Part shown: positions 24,529 through 33,169 of the stretch, piece by piece
Layout: every line of letters starts with the position of its first letter
Position numbering within the stretch: the stretch's first letter is position 1
Assembly (NCBI GenBank): GCA_016125355.1
Contig: WGLX01000002.1
Span: 62,001-126,000 of the forward strand
DNA length: 64,000 nt
Source of the DNA: Actinomycetales bacterium
Lineage (GTDB): Bacteria; Actinomycetota; Actinomycetes; S36-B12
Reading direction: 5' to 3'
The notes under the pieces: generated by a model
What the model was told of the DNA's origin: nothing
The model's input: only the letters and a program-made list of their open reading frames with translations
Databases searched by the model: none
Translations under genes and position numbers: made by a program

Positions 24529-27417
24529 ATGTCGAAGCGCTCCACCAGCTCCCGCGGGCCGTCCGCCTCGCCGGTGACCTCGGACCGACCCGAGGCCTAC
24601 GGCCTGCGCCTTCGCGAGACCGTCAGCAACTACCCGCCCGTGGAGACGTGGGACGACGTCGTCATGTACGACGCCAAGGCGCACCCGCGCAAGGTCGAGA
24701 AGCACTACATGCTGGTGCCGACCACCTGCTTCAACTGCGAGTCCGCGTGCGGCCTGCTCGCCTTCGTCGACAAGGAGACGAAGGAGGTCGTCAAGGTCGA
24801 GGGCAACCCGGCGCATCCCGGCTCCCGTGGCCGCAACTGCGCCAAGGGCCCCGCGACGATGAACCAGACGTCGGACCCGGAGCGGATCCTGTACCCGCTC
24901 AAGCGGGTCGGGAAGCGGGGCGAGGCCAAGTTCGAGCGGGTGTCGTGGGACGAGGCGATGGACGACATCGCCGGGCGCATCCGCAAGGCCATCCAGGAGG
25001 ACCGGCGCAACGAGGTGATGTACCACGTCGGCCGCCACGGCGAGGACGGTTTCATCGAGCGGGTCCTGCTGACGTGGGGTGTCGACGGCAACAACACCCA
25101 CACCAACATCTGCTCCGGCGGCGCGCGCTTCGGCTACTCGGTGTGGGGTGGCTACGACCGTCCGTCCCCGGACCACGAGAACGCCAAGGTGATCCTGCTG
25201 CTCTCGGCGCACCTCGAGTCGGGCCACTACTTCAATCCGCACGCGCAACGCATTATCGACGCCCAGGTGCACGGCGACGCCAAGCTCGTCGTCGTCGACC
25301 CGCGGCTGTCCAACACCGCAGCGAAGGCCGACGAGTGGGTCTCGCCCTGGCCGGGCACCGAGGCGGCCATGCTGCTCGCCATCGCGGCCTACCTGCTCCG
25401 CACGGACGCCGTCCAGTGGGACTACATGCGCCGCTGGGTCAACTGGTCGACCTATATGCAGGCGCTGCATCCGGATCAGGACGCGAACGACTTCGACGCG
25501 TTCAAGGCGGTGCTCACCGACGACTACCAGAAGTACACCTTCGAGTTCGCGGCGCAGGAGTGTCGGGTCCCGGCCGAGCAGATCGAGCGCGTGGCGAAGA
25601 TCGTCGCGGGCTGCGACCGCAAGCTGGCCGCGCACACGTGGCGTTCCGCCACGGCGGGCAACCTCGGTGGCTGGGCCATCGCCCGCGCCCTGTTCTTCCT
25701 CACGGTGCTGACGGGCAGCGTCGGCCAGAAGGGCGGCACCAGCCCGAACGGCTGGAACAAGTTCATCCCGCACGGTCCGTCGATGCCAGGTGGCCACAAC
25801 TCGTGGAACGAGCTGCTCTGGCCGTCGGAGTTCCCGATGTCCACGAACGAGCTGTCCATCCTGCTCCCGCACTTCCTGCTCGATGGGCGCGGAAGGATCG
25901 ACACCTACTTCTCACGCGTCTACAACCCGGTCTGGACGAACCCGGACGGGTTCACCTGGATCGAGGCGCTGTCCGACGAGGACCTGGTCGGGTGCCACGT
26001 GGCCATGACGCCGACGTGGAACGAGACGGCGATCTTCGCCGACTACGTGCTGCCCTTCGGCCACAGCACGGAGCGTCACGACACGATGTCCTACGAGCAG
26101 TACGCGGGCAAGTGGCTCGGCTTCCGCCAGCCCGTCCGGCGCGTGGCACTCAACAAGATGGGCGAGACCATCACGGACACCCGCGAGTCGAACCCCGGCG
26201 AGGTCTGGGAGGAGACCGAGTTCTGGATCGAACTCTCGTGGCGCATCGACCCCGACGGCTCGCTCGGGATCCGCAAGTACTTCGAGACGCCCGGTGAGCC
26301 GGGCAAGAAGGTCACGGTCGACGAGTACTACGGCTGGATCTTCGAGAACCAGGTTCCGGGCCTTCCCGACAAGGCGGCCAAGGAGGGCATGACCCCGCTG
26401 GAGTACATGCGCAAGTACGGCGCGGTGGAGATCGTCAACAACCTCTACCGCCAGGACGAGCGACCGCTCACTCCCGCGGAGCGAGAGGGGGCCGTGCCCG
26501 ACGAGAACGGGGTGCTGCGCAAGCCGGTGACGCCGGAGACGCAGAAGCCCCTCGTCGGTGAACCGGGTGCCGTGGGTGTCGTCCTCGACGATGGCTCGGA
26601 GGTTGCGGGCTGGCTCACGCCGTCGCGCAAGCTCGAGCTCTACTCGCCCTCGATCGCCGAGTTCGGGTGGCCGGAGCTCGCGACCCCGTGCTACATCCCG
26701 ACCCACGTGCATCACGAGGGCATGGACCATGCCAAGGGTGAGATGGCGCTGGTGCCGACCTTCCGGCTGCCGACGCTCATCCACACGAGGTCGGGCAATG
26801 CCAAATACCTCAACGAGATCAGCAACAAGCACCCCGTCTGGATGAACACCATCGACGCGGACCGCCTCGGCCTGGTCACGGGCGACATGGTTCGCGTCAA
26901 CACCGAGATCGGCTACTTCGTGGCCCGCATTTGGGCGACCGAGGGCATCAAGCCCGGCGTCATCGCACTCTCCCACCACATGGGCCGGTGGCGCACGACC
27001 GACGATGCCGGCAGCCGCTGGGTCTCGGGCAAGGTCGACGTGGGCAGGCTGCCCGACGGCCGCTGGCGCCTGCGCTACAAGGAGGGCGTGCGTCCCTTCG
27101 TGAGCGAGGACGCCGACTCCATGCGGATCAACTGGGAGGACCCTGGCGTCCACCAGAACCTTGCCTTCGCCGTGCACCCGGACACGCAGTCCGGCATGCA
27201 CTGCTGGCACCAGCGGGTCCGTGTCGAGCGGGCACACGACGAGGACAAGTACGGAGATGTCGTCGTCGACACCGCGAAGTCGCGTGAGGTCTACAAGGAG
27301 TGGATGTCCTGGACGCGACCCGGTCCGAACAAGGACGGCCTGCGCCGCCCGATGTTCATGATGCGTCCGGTCATGCCGCAGATGCAGGCCTACTACGTCA
27401 CAGGGGAAGGCCAGTAG
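24529..27417 (+). CDS. Molybdopterin oxidoreductase catalytic subunit, SoeA-like (PsrA/TtrA superfamily)
   Basis: 962 residues of the DMSO-reductase superfamily. The N-terminal [4Fe-4S] ligands are C67, C70, C74 and C104 (TTCFNCESAC ... GRNCAKG). C195 in HTNICSGGARFGY is the likely molybdenum ligand, as in PsrA-type enzymes. The C-terminal cofactor-binding domain includes HTRSGNAKYLNEISNKHPVWMN. There is no twin-arginine signal, so the enzyme should be cytoplasmic, as SoeA is and PsrA/PhsA are not. Together with the fused SoeBC-like subunit, sulfur carriers and TauE, the best guess is quinone-linked sulfite oxidation. Polysulfide, tetrathionate or arsenite-type activity cannot be excluded from sequence alone. 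RBS GAAAGGA. Confidence 0.87.
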   Translation: MSKRSTSSRGPSASPVTSDRPEAYGLRLRETVSNYPPVETWDDVVMYDAKAHPRKVEKHYMLVPTTCFNCESACGLLAFVDKETKEVVKVEGNPAHPGSRGRNCAKGPATMNQTSDPERILYPLKRVGKRGEAKFERVSWDEAMDDIAGRIRKAIQEDRRNEVMYHVGRHGEDGFIERVLLTWGVDGNNTHTNICSGGARFGYSVWGGYDRPSPDHENAKVILLLSAHLESGHYFNPHAQRIIDAQVHGDAKLVVVDPRLSNTAAKADEWVSPWPGTEAAMLLAIAAYLLRTDAVQWDYMRRWVNWSTYMQALHPDQDANDFDAFKAVLTDDYQKYTFEFAAQECRVPAEQIERVAKIVAGCDRKLAAHTWRSATAGNLGGWAIARALFFLTVLTGSVGQKGGTSPNGWNKFIPHGPSMPGGHNSWNELLWPSEFPMSTNELSILLPHFLLDGRGRIDTYFSRVYNPVWTNPDGFTWIEALSDEDLVGCHVAMTPTWNETAIFADYVLPFGHSTERHDTMSYEQYAGKWLGFRQPVRRVALNKMGETITDTRESNPGEVWEETEFWIELSWRIDPDGSLGIRKYFETPGEPGKKVTVDEYYGWIFENQVPGLPDKAAKEGMTPLEYMRKYGAVEIVNNLYRQDERPLTPAEREGAVPDENGVLRKPVTPETQKPLVGEPGAVGVVLDDGSEVAGWLTPSRKLELYSPSIAEFGWPELATPCYIPTHVHHEGMDHAKGEMALVPTFRLPTLIHTRSGNAKYLNEISNKHPVWMNTIDADRLGLVTGDMVRVNTEIGYFVARIWATEGIKPGVIALSHHMGRWRTTDDAGSRWVSGKVDVGRLPDGRWRLRYKEGVRPFVSEDADSMRINWEDPGVHQNLAFAVHPDTQSGMHCWHQRVRVERAHDEDKYGDVVVDTAKSREVYKEWMSWTRPGPNKDGLRRPMFMMRPVMPQMQAYYVTGEGQ

Positions 27418-27439
27418 CGGCCAGCTGCTGGTGTTCCAT

Positions 27440-27456
27440 CCGCGTCACTGACGCGG
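27440..27456. repeat. Short palindrome between the Soe-like gene and tauE
   Basis: Arms CCGCGTCA (27440-27447) and TGACGCGG (27449-27456) around a single C. Possibly an RNA stem that lowers read-through or protects the upstream mRNA; too short to call a terminator. Confidence 0.35.
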
Positions 27457-27480
27457 TCATCCGTCCTGGAGGGGGACGCC

Positions 27481-28461
27481 ATGGCCTTGATTCTCGGCAT
27501 CCTTGCGGTGCTCTCGGTAGGCATCGGCATGGCCGTGGGCATGTTCGGCGGTGGTGGTTCGATCCTCACCACGCCGATGCTCGTGTACATCGGCGGGTTC
27601 GATCCCAAGCCGGCCATCGCCGCGAGCGCCGTGCTGGTGGCCGTCACCTCCCTGATCGGGATGATCCAGTACGCGCGTGCGGGCCAGGTCCGCTGGCGGA
27701 CCGGTCTCATCTTCGGCTCGGCAGGCGTGGTGGGGGCGCTGCTGGCCGGCCAGGTCGGGCAGCGACTGCCCGGGAACCTGGTGCTTGTGCTGCTCGGCGT
27801 CATGATGGTGCTGACCGCGCTCGCGATGATCCGCGGTCGCAAGGAGATGCACGCCAAGCACCACGACGGGCTGCCCCTGTTCCGGATCCTGCTCGATGGC
27901 TTCGTCGTGGGCATCGCCACCGGACTCGTCGGGGCCGGCGGCGGCTTCCTCGTGGTGCCCGCCCTCGTGCTCCTCGGTGGCATCCCGATGCAGGCGGCGG
28001 TGGGAACGTCGCTGATGGTCGTGATGATGAAGGCGATCGCGACGTTCATCAGCTATCGGCTGAAGTTCTTCGGCGAGGACGGCTTCGTGTCCGTGAATCC
28101 GGAGACCGACTTCGAGTGGGACGTGACCTTGATGGTGGTCGCGTTCGCGATCGTAGGTGTGTTCCTCGGTGTTCGTGCTGCGACGCGGATCCATCCGGAC
28201 TCGCTGCGTACCTGGTTCGGCTGGTTCGTCCTGATCGTCGGCTCCTTCACCCTCCTCGACAAGTCCCACGCCTTCACGGCGATCTTCGACTTCGCCCGCA
28301 CGTCGGTCCTCGACCTCATCGTCGTGATCGCGTTCGCTCTCGCCCTGATCACAGCTGTCGTCGTCCTCGTCATGCGCAGTCGCAAGGACAAGGAGGAGGA
28401 ACTGCCCGACGAGCCCGAGGTGGTGTCGGATGATCCGGACCTCGTCGAGGATCCGTACTAG
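27481..28461 (+). CDS. TauE/SafE family sulfite/anion exporter
   Basis: 326 residues. The duplicated family motif appears as GMFGGGGSILTTPMLVYIGGF near the N-terminus and VGAGGGFLVVPALVLLGG in the second half, with about eight membrane helices and a strongly acidic C-terminal tail (KEEELPDEPEVVSDD). TauE/SafE proteins export sulfite, sulfoacetate and related organosulfur anions. Placement directly after the Soe-like oxidoreductase suggests removal of excess sulfite or uptake/efflux of another sulfur anion; direction and substrate are inference. RBS GGAGGGGG. A weaker paralogue is at 29710-30522. Confidence 0.87.
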   Translation: MALILGILAVLSVGIGMAVGMFGGGGSILTTPMLVYIGGFDPKPAIAASAVLVAVTSLIGMIQYARAGQVRWRTGLIFGSAGVVGALLAGQVGQRLPGNLVLVLLGVMMVLTALAMIRGRKEMHAKHHDGLPLFRILLDGFVVGIATGLVGAGGGFLVVPALVLLGGIPMQAAVGTSLMVVMMKAIATFISYRLKFFGEDGFVSVNPETDFEWDVTLMVVAFAIVGVFLGVRAATRIHPDSLRTWFGWFVLIVGSFTLLDKSHAFTAIFDFARTSVLDLIVVIAFALALITAVVVLVMRSRKDKEEELPDEPEVVSDDPDLVEDPY

Positions 28462-28540
28462 CGCGCTGGGTTCCGGAGCCGTGGGTACTAGCCTCGACGT
28501 CGCGGGCGCGGCCCGTGGGTCATTCGGGTCGGAGGGCGAC

Positions 28541-29713
28541 GTGTCGGTGCTGCGTGAGGCGGACTGGTGGGCGGCCCGCATGGCCGCATCGCGAGTCGCG
28601 ACGGTGCTGGCACGTGAGACGGTCCCGGTCTCAGCGAGTGACCAGCGCGTCCTCGCCGGCGAGGTGGAGGCGCGGTGCGACCTCCCCAGCTTCGACACCT
28701 CGGCCATGGACGGTTGGGCCGTGGCAGGCGAGGCCCCGTGGCGCGTGGTGGGCGATGTCGCCGCGGGGAATCCGCATCGGGAAGCGCTGACCGCGGGCAC
28801 CTGCGTGCGGATTGCCACTGGCGCGGTCATCCCCGAGGGCACGCTGGGAGTCCTCCGCTGGGAGCGCGCCGAGCTCGCCGCGGGCGTCGTGCGAGGCGAT
28901 GTGGAATCCGGCGGCGACATCAGGAGGCGGGGGGAGGAGTGCGCACGGGGGGAGCCCATCGCGTTCGCCGGCACCGACGTGACCCCGGCACTGGCCGGCT
29001 TCCTCGCGGCCACGGGTCATGACGAGGTCGCCGTCGTGCGTCGGCCCCGGGCGGAGCTCATCCTGCTGGGCGATGAGCTGCAGGAGTCCGGTATCCCCTC
29101 CGATGGCCGGGTGCGCGACTCCCTCGGACCCCAGCTTCCGGGCTGGTTGTCGCGTGCCGGAGCGACGGTGTCGTCGCGCCATCAGGTAGGCGACCAGCTC
29201 GCCGATGTCGTCGAGGCCTTCGCCGGCGCCGCTGAGCGGGGCGACCTCATCATCACGACCGGCGGCACGGCCGAAGGTCCACGCGACCATGTCCGTGGAG
29301 CCGTTGCGGCCTTGGCCGGTCGACTGATCGTCGACCATGTCGCGGTGCGCCCCGGCCACCCGATGCTCCTCGGCGCGGTTCCCGGCCCCGAGGGTCGCGA
29401 GGTCCCGTTGGTGGGCCTGCCGGGGAATCCGCACTCGGCGGTGGTCGGGTTCGTCACGCTGGCGGTTCCGGTGATCGATTCCATGCTGGGCCGGACCGCC
29501 GAGCGCGTCACGCGGGTGCGGGCCTCGGAGGAGCTGCACGCGCCCCTGGGCCACACCCGGCTGGTCGCCGGTGTCCTGGTGGACGGCGAGTTCGTGCTGT
29601 CCCCGTACGGGGGGTCGGCCATGCTGCGCGGCCTCGCCCAGTCCCGCGGATTCGCCATCGTCCGGGAGCCGATCCCTGCGGGGGCACCCGTGGAGTGGCT
29701 GCCGCTGCCTTAG
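28541..29713 (+). CDS. moeA: Molybdopterin molybdenumtransferase
   Basis: 390 residues from the GTG at 28541, chosen because GGAGGG lies 5 nt upstream; an upstream ATG inside tauE has no such site. MoeA inserts molybdate into adenylylated molybdopterin. Family blocks are FDTSAMDGWAVAGEAPWRVVG near the N-terminus, LILLGDELQESG, IITTGGTAEGPRDHVRG and GLPGNPHSAVVGF. It follows the molybdoenzyme and TauE on the same strand, indicating that cofactor supply is co-regulated with the enzyme. It overlaps the convergent TauE paralogue stop (TTAG). Confidence 0.92.
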   Translation: MSVLREADWWAARMAASRVATVLARETVPVSASDQRVLAGEVEARCDLPSFDTSAMDGWAVAGEAPWRVVGDVAAGNPHREALTAGTCVRIATGAVIPEGTLGVLRWERAELAAGVVRGDVESGGDIRRRGEECARGEPIAFAGTDVTPALAGFLAATGHDEVAVVRRPRAELILLGDELQESGIPSDGRVRDSLGPQLPGWLSRAGATVSSRHQVGDQLADVVEAFAGAAERGDLIITTGGTAEGPRDHVRGAVAALAGRLIVDHVAVRPGHPMLLGAVPGPEGREVPLVGLPGNPHSAVVGFVTLAVPVIDSMLGRTAERVTRVRASEELHAPLGHTRLVAGVLVDGEFVLSPYGGSAMLRGLAQSRGFAIVREPIPAGAPVEWLPLP

Positions 29714-30522
29714 AGCGGTGTCTCCTGCTCGGGCTTGGTGCGTGCCGAACGAAGGGCACCCCACGACATCCGCCCGCCGACGATGAGCATGAGGATCGCG
29801 AACCCAATGCGTAGCGCGGATCCGCTGATGGCGAGGGCGATCGACGCACCGACCACGGCCCCCACGATGGCACCGAGACCGAACCGGGCCCCCTGCGACC
29901 AGTTCGTCAGACCGGCACGGGAGAGCCGGAAGGCGCCGACCAGCGAGATCGGGACCATGACCGCCAGGGATGTGCCGGCGGCCAGCTGCTGGCTGAAGCC
30001 GAAGACCGCGACGAGGACGGGAACGAGGAGGATGCCGCCGCCGATGCCGAACAGGGCGGACAGCAGGCCCATGCCGAGGCCCGCGGCCGCGTAGCCGGCG
30101 ACGACGCTGGGGGAGAGCGCGGGCAGCTGCGTCGCCGAGGCGGCGACCTCGTCATGCGGCCACAGCATGCGCACCCCGGCGACGACGACGAGGATGCCGA
30201 ACAGGCTCTGCAGGGTGGCGTTGCGGGATCGCTGGACGATATGGGCCCCGAGCCAGGCGCCGACCAGGCCGCCGACGACCACGACCAGGGCGGGGACCCA
30301 GGCGACGGACTGCTCGAGTGAGTAGCGAAGGGCGCCCGCCGCTGCGGCCATGGCGACCATCACCAGGCTCGTCGCCTGCGCCACCTTCTGCGGGACCTTG
30401 CGGGCGAGGACGAGGAAGGGTACGAGCATGAGTCCGCCCCCGACCCCGAAGGCACCGGAGAAGACGCCCACGCCACCGCCGACGGCGACGTCGGCGACCA
30501 CGGTGTTCTTCGGAGGCGCCAC
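29710..30522 (-). CDS. TauE/SafE family membrane transporter, second copy
   Basis: 270 residues with the family repeats FSGAFGVGGGLMLVPFLVLA and SALFGIGGGILLVPVLVAVFG and about eight membrane helices. It is shorter than the tauE gene 1.3 kb away, lacks the acidic tail and is only distantly related to it. Oriented against moeA (stops overlap as TTAG), it is not in the same transcript; its own -10 box TAGGGT lies 6 nt before the GTG start. It may be another anion exporter of the island; substrate unknown. Confidence 0.85.
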   Translation of the reverse strand: MAPPKNTVVADVAVGGGVGVFSGAFGVGGGLMLVPFLVLARKVPQKVAQATSLVMVAMAAAAGALRYSLEQSVAWVPALVVVVGGLVGAWLGAHIVQRSRNATLQSLFGILVVVAGVRMLWPHDEVAASATQLPALSPSVVAGYAAAGLGMGLLSALFGIGGGILLVPVLVAVFGFSQQLAAGTSLAVMVPISLVGAFRLSRAGLTNWSQGARFGLGAIVGAVVGASIALAISGSALRIGFAILMLIVGGRMSWGALRSARTKPEQETPL

Positions 30523-30528
30523 GCGCTC

Positions 30529-30534
30529 ACCCTA
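30529..30534 (-). promoter_or_regulatory. -10 box of leaderless TauE paralogue
   Basis: TAGGGT on the minus strand, 6 nt from the GTG start. Divergent from the -10 box of the ion channel at 30559. Confidence 0.5.
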
Positions 30535-30558
30535 CGGGGGTCGACGACGACGGCTTCC

Positions 30559-30564
30559 TAGCAT
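30559..30564 (+). promoter_or_regulatory. -10 box of leaderless K+ channel gene
   Basis: TAGCAT, 6 nt before the ATG at 30571; no ribosome-binding site present. Confidence 0.5.
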
Positions 30565-30570
30565 CGGGCC

Positions 30571-31320
30571 ATGACCACGACCGCACCGTCCAGGGAATCC
30601 CGCCGACAGCGCCTGCTGGAGGACTACGAGGCGAGCACCACCAAGCTGCTGTCCGCGCTGGCGCTGGTGTATCTGGTGACGTTCAGCCTGCAGGTGATCG
30701 TCTACGAGCCGCAGCAGCAGTGGTACCAGTGGGCGACGTGGTTCGGACTGTTCCTGTGGTTCCTGTTCGTCCTCGACCTGGTGTTCCGATTCGCCGTGTC
30801 GCCGCATCGGCTGGTCTTCATCCGGCGCAACATGCTCGACATCGTCACGGTCGTCATCCCGCAGCTCCGTGCGCTTCGAGCGCTTCGGGCATTCTCCTCC
30901 GGCGGCGTCCTCTCGAAGGGCAAGGGAGCGCTGAGTGGCCGAGCGGTCGCCATGGCCGCCGTCGGTACGGCGCTCATCGTGTGGGTCGGCAGTCTCATGG
31001 TGCTCAGTGCGGAACGGGGTGCGCAGGGGGCCGAGATCACCTCGTTCCCCGATTCGCTCTGGTGGTCCTTCGAGACGATCACCACGGTGGGCTACGGCGA
31101 CTTCGTCCCGGTCACCTGGCTCGGGCGGTTCTTCGCGGTCTTCATCATGCTGCTGGGGATCTCCGTGCTCGGAGTGGTGTCCGCGTCGCTCGCCGCGACC
31201 CTCGTCAAGCAGAACCAGCCGGCCACCCCGAGCCAGGATGATGTGCTGAGGGAGATCGCGGAGCTGAAGCAGATGATCGCCGACCTGCAGCGACAGCTCC
31301 CGGCCCGTTCGACGAGCTGA
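30571..31320 (+). CDS. Voltage-gated-type potassium channel
   Basis: 249 residues. The K+ selectivity filter TVGYGD is at residues 172-177, preceded by the pore helix SLWWSFETITT and followed by the last membrane segment. Upstream lie three or four helices and a reduced voltage-sensor-like helix, QLRALRALRAFSS, with regularly spaced arginines. The C-terminus (DDVLREIAELKQMIADLQRQL) is a predicted coiled coil that may tetramerise. No ligand-binding (RCK or cNMP) domain is present. It is the Kv-like 'ion channel' common in actinobacteria, working in potassium homeostasis or membrane potential. Confidence 0.88.
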   Translation: MTTTAPSRESRRQRLLEDYEASTTKLLSALALVYLVTFSLQVIVYEPQQQWYQWATWFGLFLWFLFVLDLVFRFAVSPHRLVFIRRNMLDIVTVVIPQLRALRALRAFSSGGVLSKGKGALSGRAVAMAAVGTALIVWVGSLMVLSAERGAQGAEITSFPDSLWWSFETITTVGYGDFVPVTWLGRFFAVFIMLLGISVLGVVSASLAATLVKQNQPATPSQDDVLREIAELKQMIADLQRQLPARSTS

Positions 31321-31353
31321 GGCCGGGCGCCCGGCACCGATGAAGGAGGAGAC

Positions 31354-31755
31354 ATGGAGACGACCGTGATCGAGCTGACGACCCGGTCGCAGCTGGCCAC
31401 CGACATCACCCGCGAGGTGGCGGAGTTCTGCCGGCCGCTGGGCGACGGACTGTGCAACGTGTTCGTCCCGCATGCGACGGCGGGCGTCGCCCTGTTCGAG
31501 ACCGGCAGCGGCACCGAGGCCGACCTTTCCCTCATCCTCGACTCGGTGCTTCCGCGCGATGCCGACTACCGTCACCGGCACGGCTCACCGGGCCACGGTC
31601 GCGACCACGTGCTGCCGGCGCTGATCGCGCCGAGCCTGACGATCCCCGTCACGGGAGGGCGACTGCTCCTGGGCACCTGGCAGAGCGTCGTGCTTGTCGA
31701 CCCCAACGGCGACAACCCCCATCGCCAGGTCCGCCTGACCTTCCTGCGTGGTTGA
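31354..31755 (+). CDS. YjbQ/UPF0047 family protein
   Basis: 133 residues with the family blocks CNVFVPHATAGVALFETGSG, RDADYRHRHGSPGHGRDHVLPALIAPSLTIPV and LLLGTWQSVVLVDPNG. UPF0047 proteins form a metal-binding trimer, and Escherichia coli YjbQ has weak thiamine-phosphate synthase activity, so the annotation 'secondary thiamine-phosphate synthase' is used, but the true role is uncertain. Histidines in HRHGSPGHGRDH are likely metal ligands. GAAGGAGGAG is well positioned. It follows the channel on the same strand with a 33-bp gap. Confidence 0.9.
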   Translation: METTVIELTTRSQLATDITREVAEFCRPLGDGLCNVFVPHATAGVALFETGSGTEADLSLILDSVLPRDADYRHRHGSPGHGRDHVLPALIAPSLTIPVTGGRLLLGTWQSVVLVDPNGDNPHRQVRLTFLRG

Positions 31756-31769
31756 CCGCCCCAGGGAGC

Positions 31770-32702
31770 TCAGCGAGCGGCGGATGCCGATGGGCCGAGG
31801 AAGCCGTCGATCATCCGTGCCACAGCCCTCGGTTGCTGGAACAGGAACGAGTGGCCCGCATGCGGGACCAGTCTGAGGATCGCGTTCGGCAGGGCGCGTG
31901 AGAGTCGCCGGCTGTTGACGGCGGGGGTGATGACGTCGTCGGCGCCCGTGACCACCAGTGCGGGGACGGCCGTACGACGCAGCTCGCGGAGATTGACGTT
32001 GCTGCGCAGCCACGGGTCCTCGGCCGCCACCATGGCCCGCCGCGTCGCTCGGGGAACGAACTCACCGGGGTAGCGGCCGGACGCCAGGGCCGCGTCGAGT
32101 CGGCGGAGGAAGCGCTCGCCAGCCGCTCGTCGACGGGGTGGGTAGTTGGTGTCGAGGTACGCCGCGTCGTCCCCAGAGCTGTCCGCCTCCTGCACCCATC
32201 GGGGCCCGAGCACGGCCGCGTCGCCGCCGGGGTTCGTGGCAGCGAGCACGAGATGGTCGACCTGCCCGGGATGGCGGACCGCGAGCCGCTGCGCGATGAA
32301 GCCGCCCATCGACCAGCCGAGGACATCGACCGGCCCCTCCGGATGAATGGCCGTGATGAACGCGGAGATCCAGTCGGAGGCGTGATCGAAGGTCCACCGG
32401 CCCGGCGCCGCACCGGACAGGCCGAGTCCGGGGTAGTCGAGGACGATCACCCGACGGCTGGACGCCAGCGCGCCCAGAAAGGCGGGGTCCCACTCGTTCA
32501 TGGGAGAGGCCGTGCCGTTGAGGAGGAGGAGCGGATCCCCCGCGCCGATCGCCGCCCAGGCGATCCTCGTCCCCGCCACGTCGGCGTACTGAGGTTCGAG
32601 CGCCACGTCGCCGGCGGGAAGCGCCATCGCCATGGGCGTCGGGGCAGCGAGGATGAACAGGCCCACGCACACAGCGAGCAGCCGCCGGAGCGTGGAGGTC
32701 AT
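31770..32702 (-). CDS. Exported alpha/beta hydrolase
   Basis: 310 residues from the ATG at 32702, chosen over earlier codons because GGAGGAAGG sits upstream and the start yields a signal peptide (RRLLAVCVGLFILAAPTPMAMA-LPAG). The hydrolase core shows LLLLNGTASPMNEW (oxyanion region), VIVLDYPGLGLSG, the nucleophile elbow GWSMGG in DVLGWSMGGFIAQRLA, a later VVTGADDVITP with the acid, and the histidine in LVPHAGHSFLFQ. Substrate unknown; export suggests a surface or secreted esterase. It is divergent from the VOC-family gene with a 70-bp shared promoter region. Confidence 0.85.
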   Translation of the reverse strand: MTSTLRRLLAVCVGLFILAAPTPMAMALPAGDVALEPQYADVAGTRIAWAAIGAGDPLLLLNGTASPMNEWDPAFLGALASSRRVIVLDYPGLGLSGAAPGRWTFDHASDWISAFITAIHPEGPVDVLGWSMGGFIAQRLAVRHPGQVDHLVLAATNPGGDAAVLGPRWVQEADSSGDDAAYLDTNYPPRRRAAGERFLRRLDAALASGRYPGEFVPRATRRAMVAAEDPWLRSNVNLRELRRTAVPALVVTGADDVITPAVNSRRLSRALPNAILRLVPHAGHSFLFQQPRAVARMIDGFLGPSASAAR

Positions 32703-32772
32703 GCGGACCCCTTCCTCCGGCGCGGTAGCGATGGCAGTCTGATCCTGACACGCCGAGGGCCGAGGAGGAGCC

Positions 32773-33168
32773 ATGTCACGGGTCGTGCACTTCGAGGTCC
32801 ACGCGGACGACGTGGAGCGGGCCAAGGCCTTCTACACCAGCGTCTTCGGCTGGGAGTTCCAGGACTACGGACACTTCGTGGACTCCGCCTATTGGGGCAT
32901 CATCACCGGGCCCGACGACCAGATGGGCATCAACGGGGGACTGCTTCAGCGACCGGTGCCCACGGGTGGTCCGGGCGTCGGTAGCAATGCCTTCGTCTGC
33001 ACCATCGGCGTGGGCGACTATGACGCGACCGAGGCCGCCATCCTGGCCGCCGGGGGGCAGGTGGTCCTGCCCAAGATGGCCCTCGCGGGCATGGCGTGGC
33101 AGGGCTACTACCTCGACACCGAGGGCAACACCTTCGGCATCCACCAGCCGGATCCCGAGGCGCGGTGA
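32773..33168 (+). CDS. VOC (glyoxalase/bleomycin-resistance fold) family protein
   Basis: 131 residues. The two beta-alpha-beta-beta-beta modules are visible as HFEVHADDVERAKAFYTSVFGWEF (first metal ligand H) and a second half ending YYLDTEGNTFGIHQPD (glutamate/histidine region). The opening matches the subgroup of actinobacterial VOC proteins often called 'glyoxalase/bleomycin resistance'. Catalytic activity is not predictable. GAGGAGG precedes the ATG; the stop is 2 bp from the convergent DDN-like gene. Confidence 0.85.
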   Translation: MSRVVHFEVHADDVERAKAFYTSVFGWEFQDYGHFVDSAYWGIITGPDDQMGINGGLLQRPVPTGGPGVGSNAFVCTIGVGDYDATEAAILAAGGQVVLPKMALAGMAWQGYYLDTEGNTFGIHQPDPEAR

Positions 33169-33169
33169 C

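Noticed and set aside
24277-25872. 531-codon minus-strand open frame over the molybdoenzyme
   Set aside because: Mirror of the SoeA-like gene; composition is typical of antisense reading in high-GC DNA.
27457-29013. 518-codon minus-strand open frame across tauE and moeA
   Set aside because: Antisense to two genes with clear family motifs; low-complexity translation.
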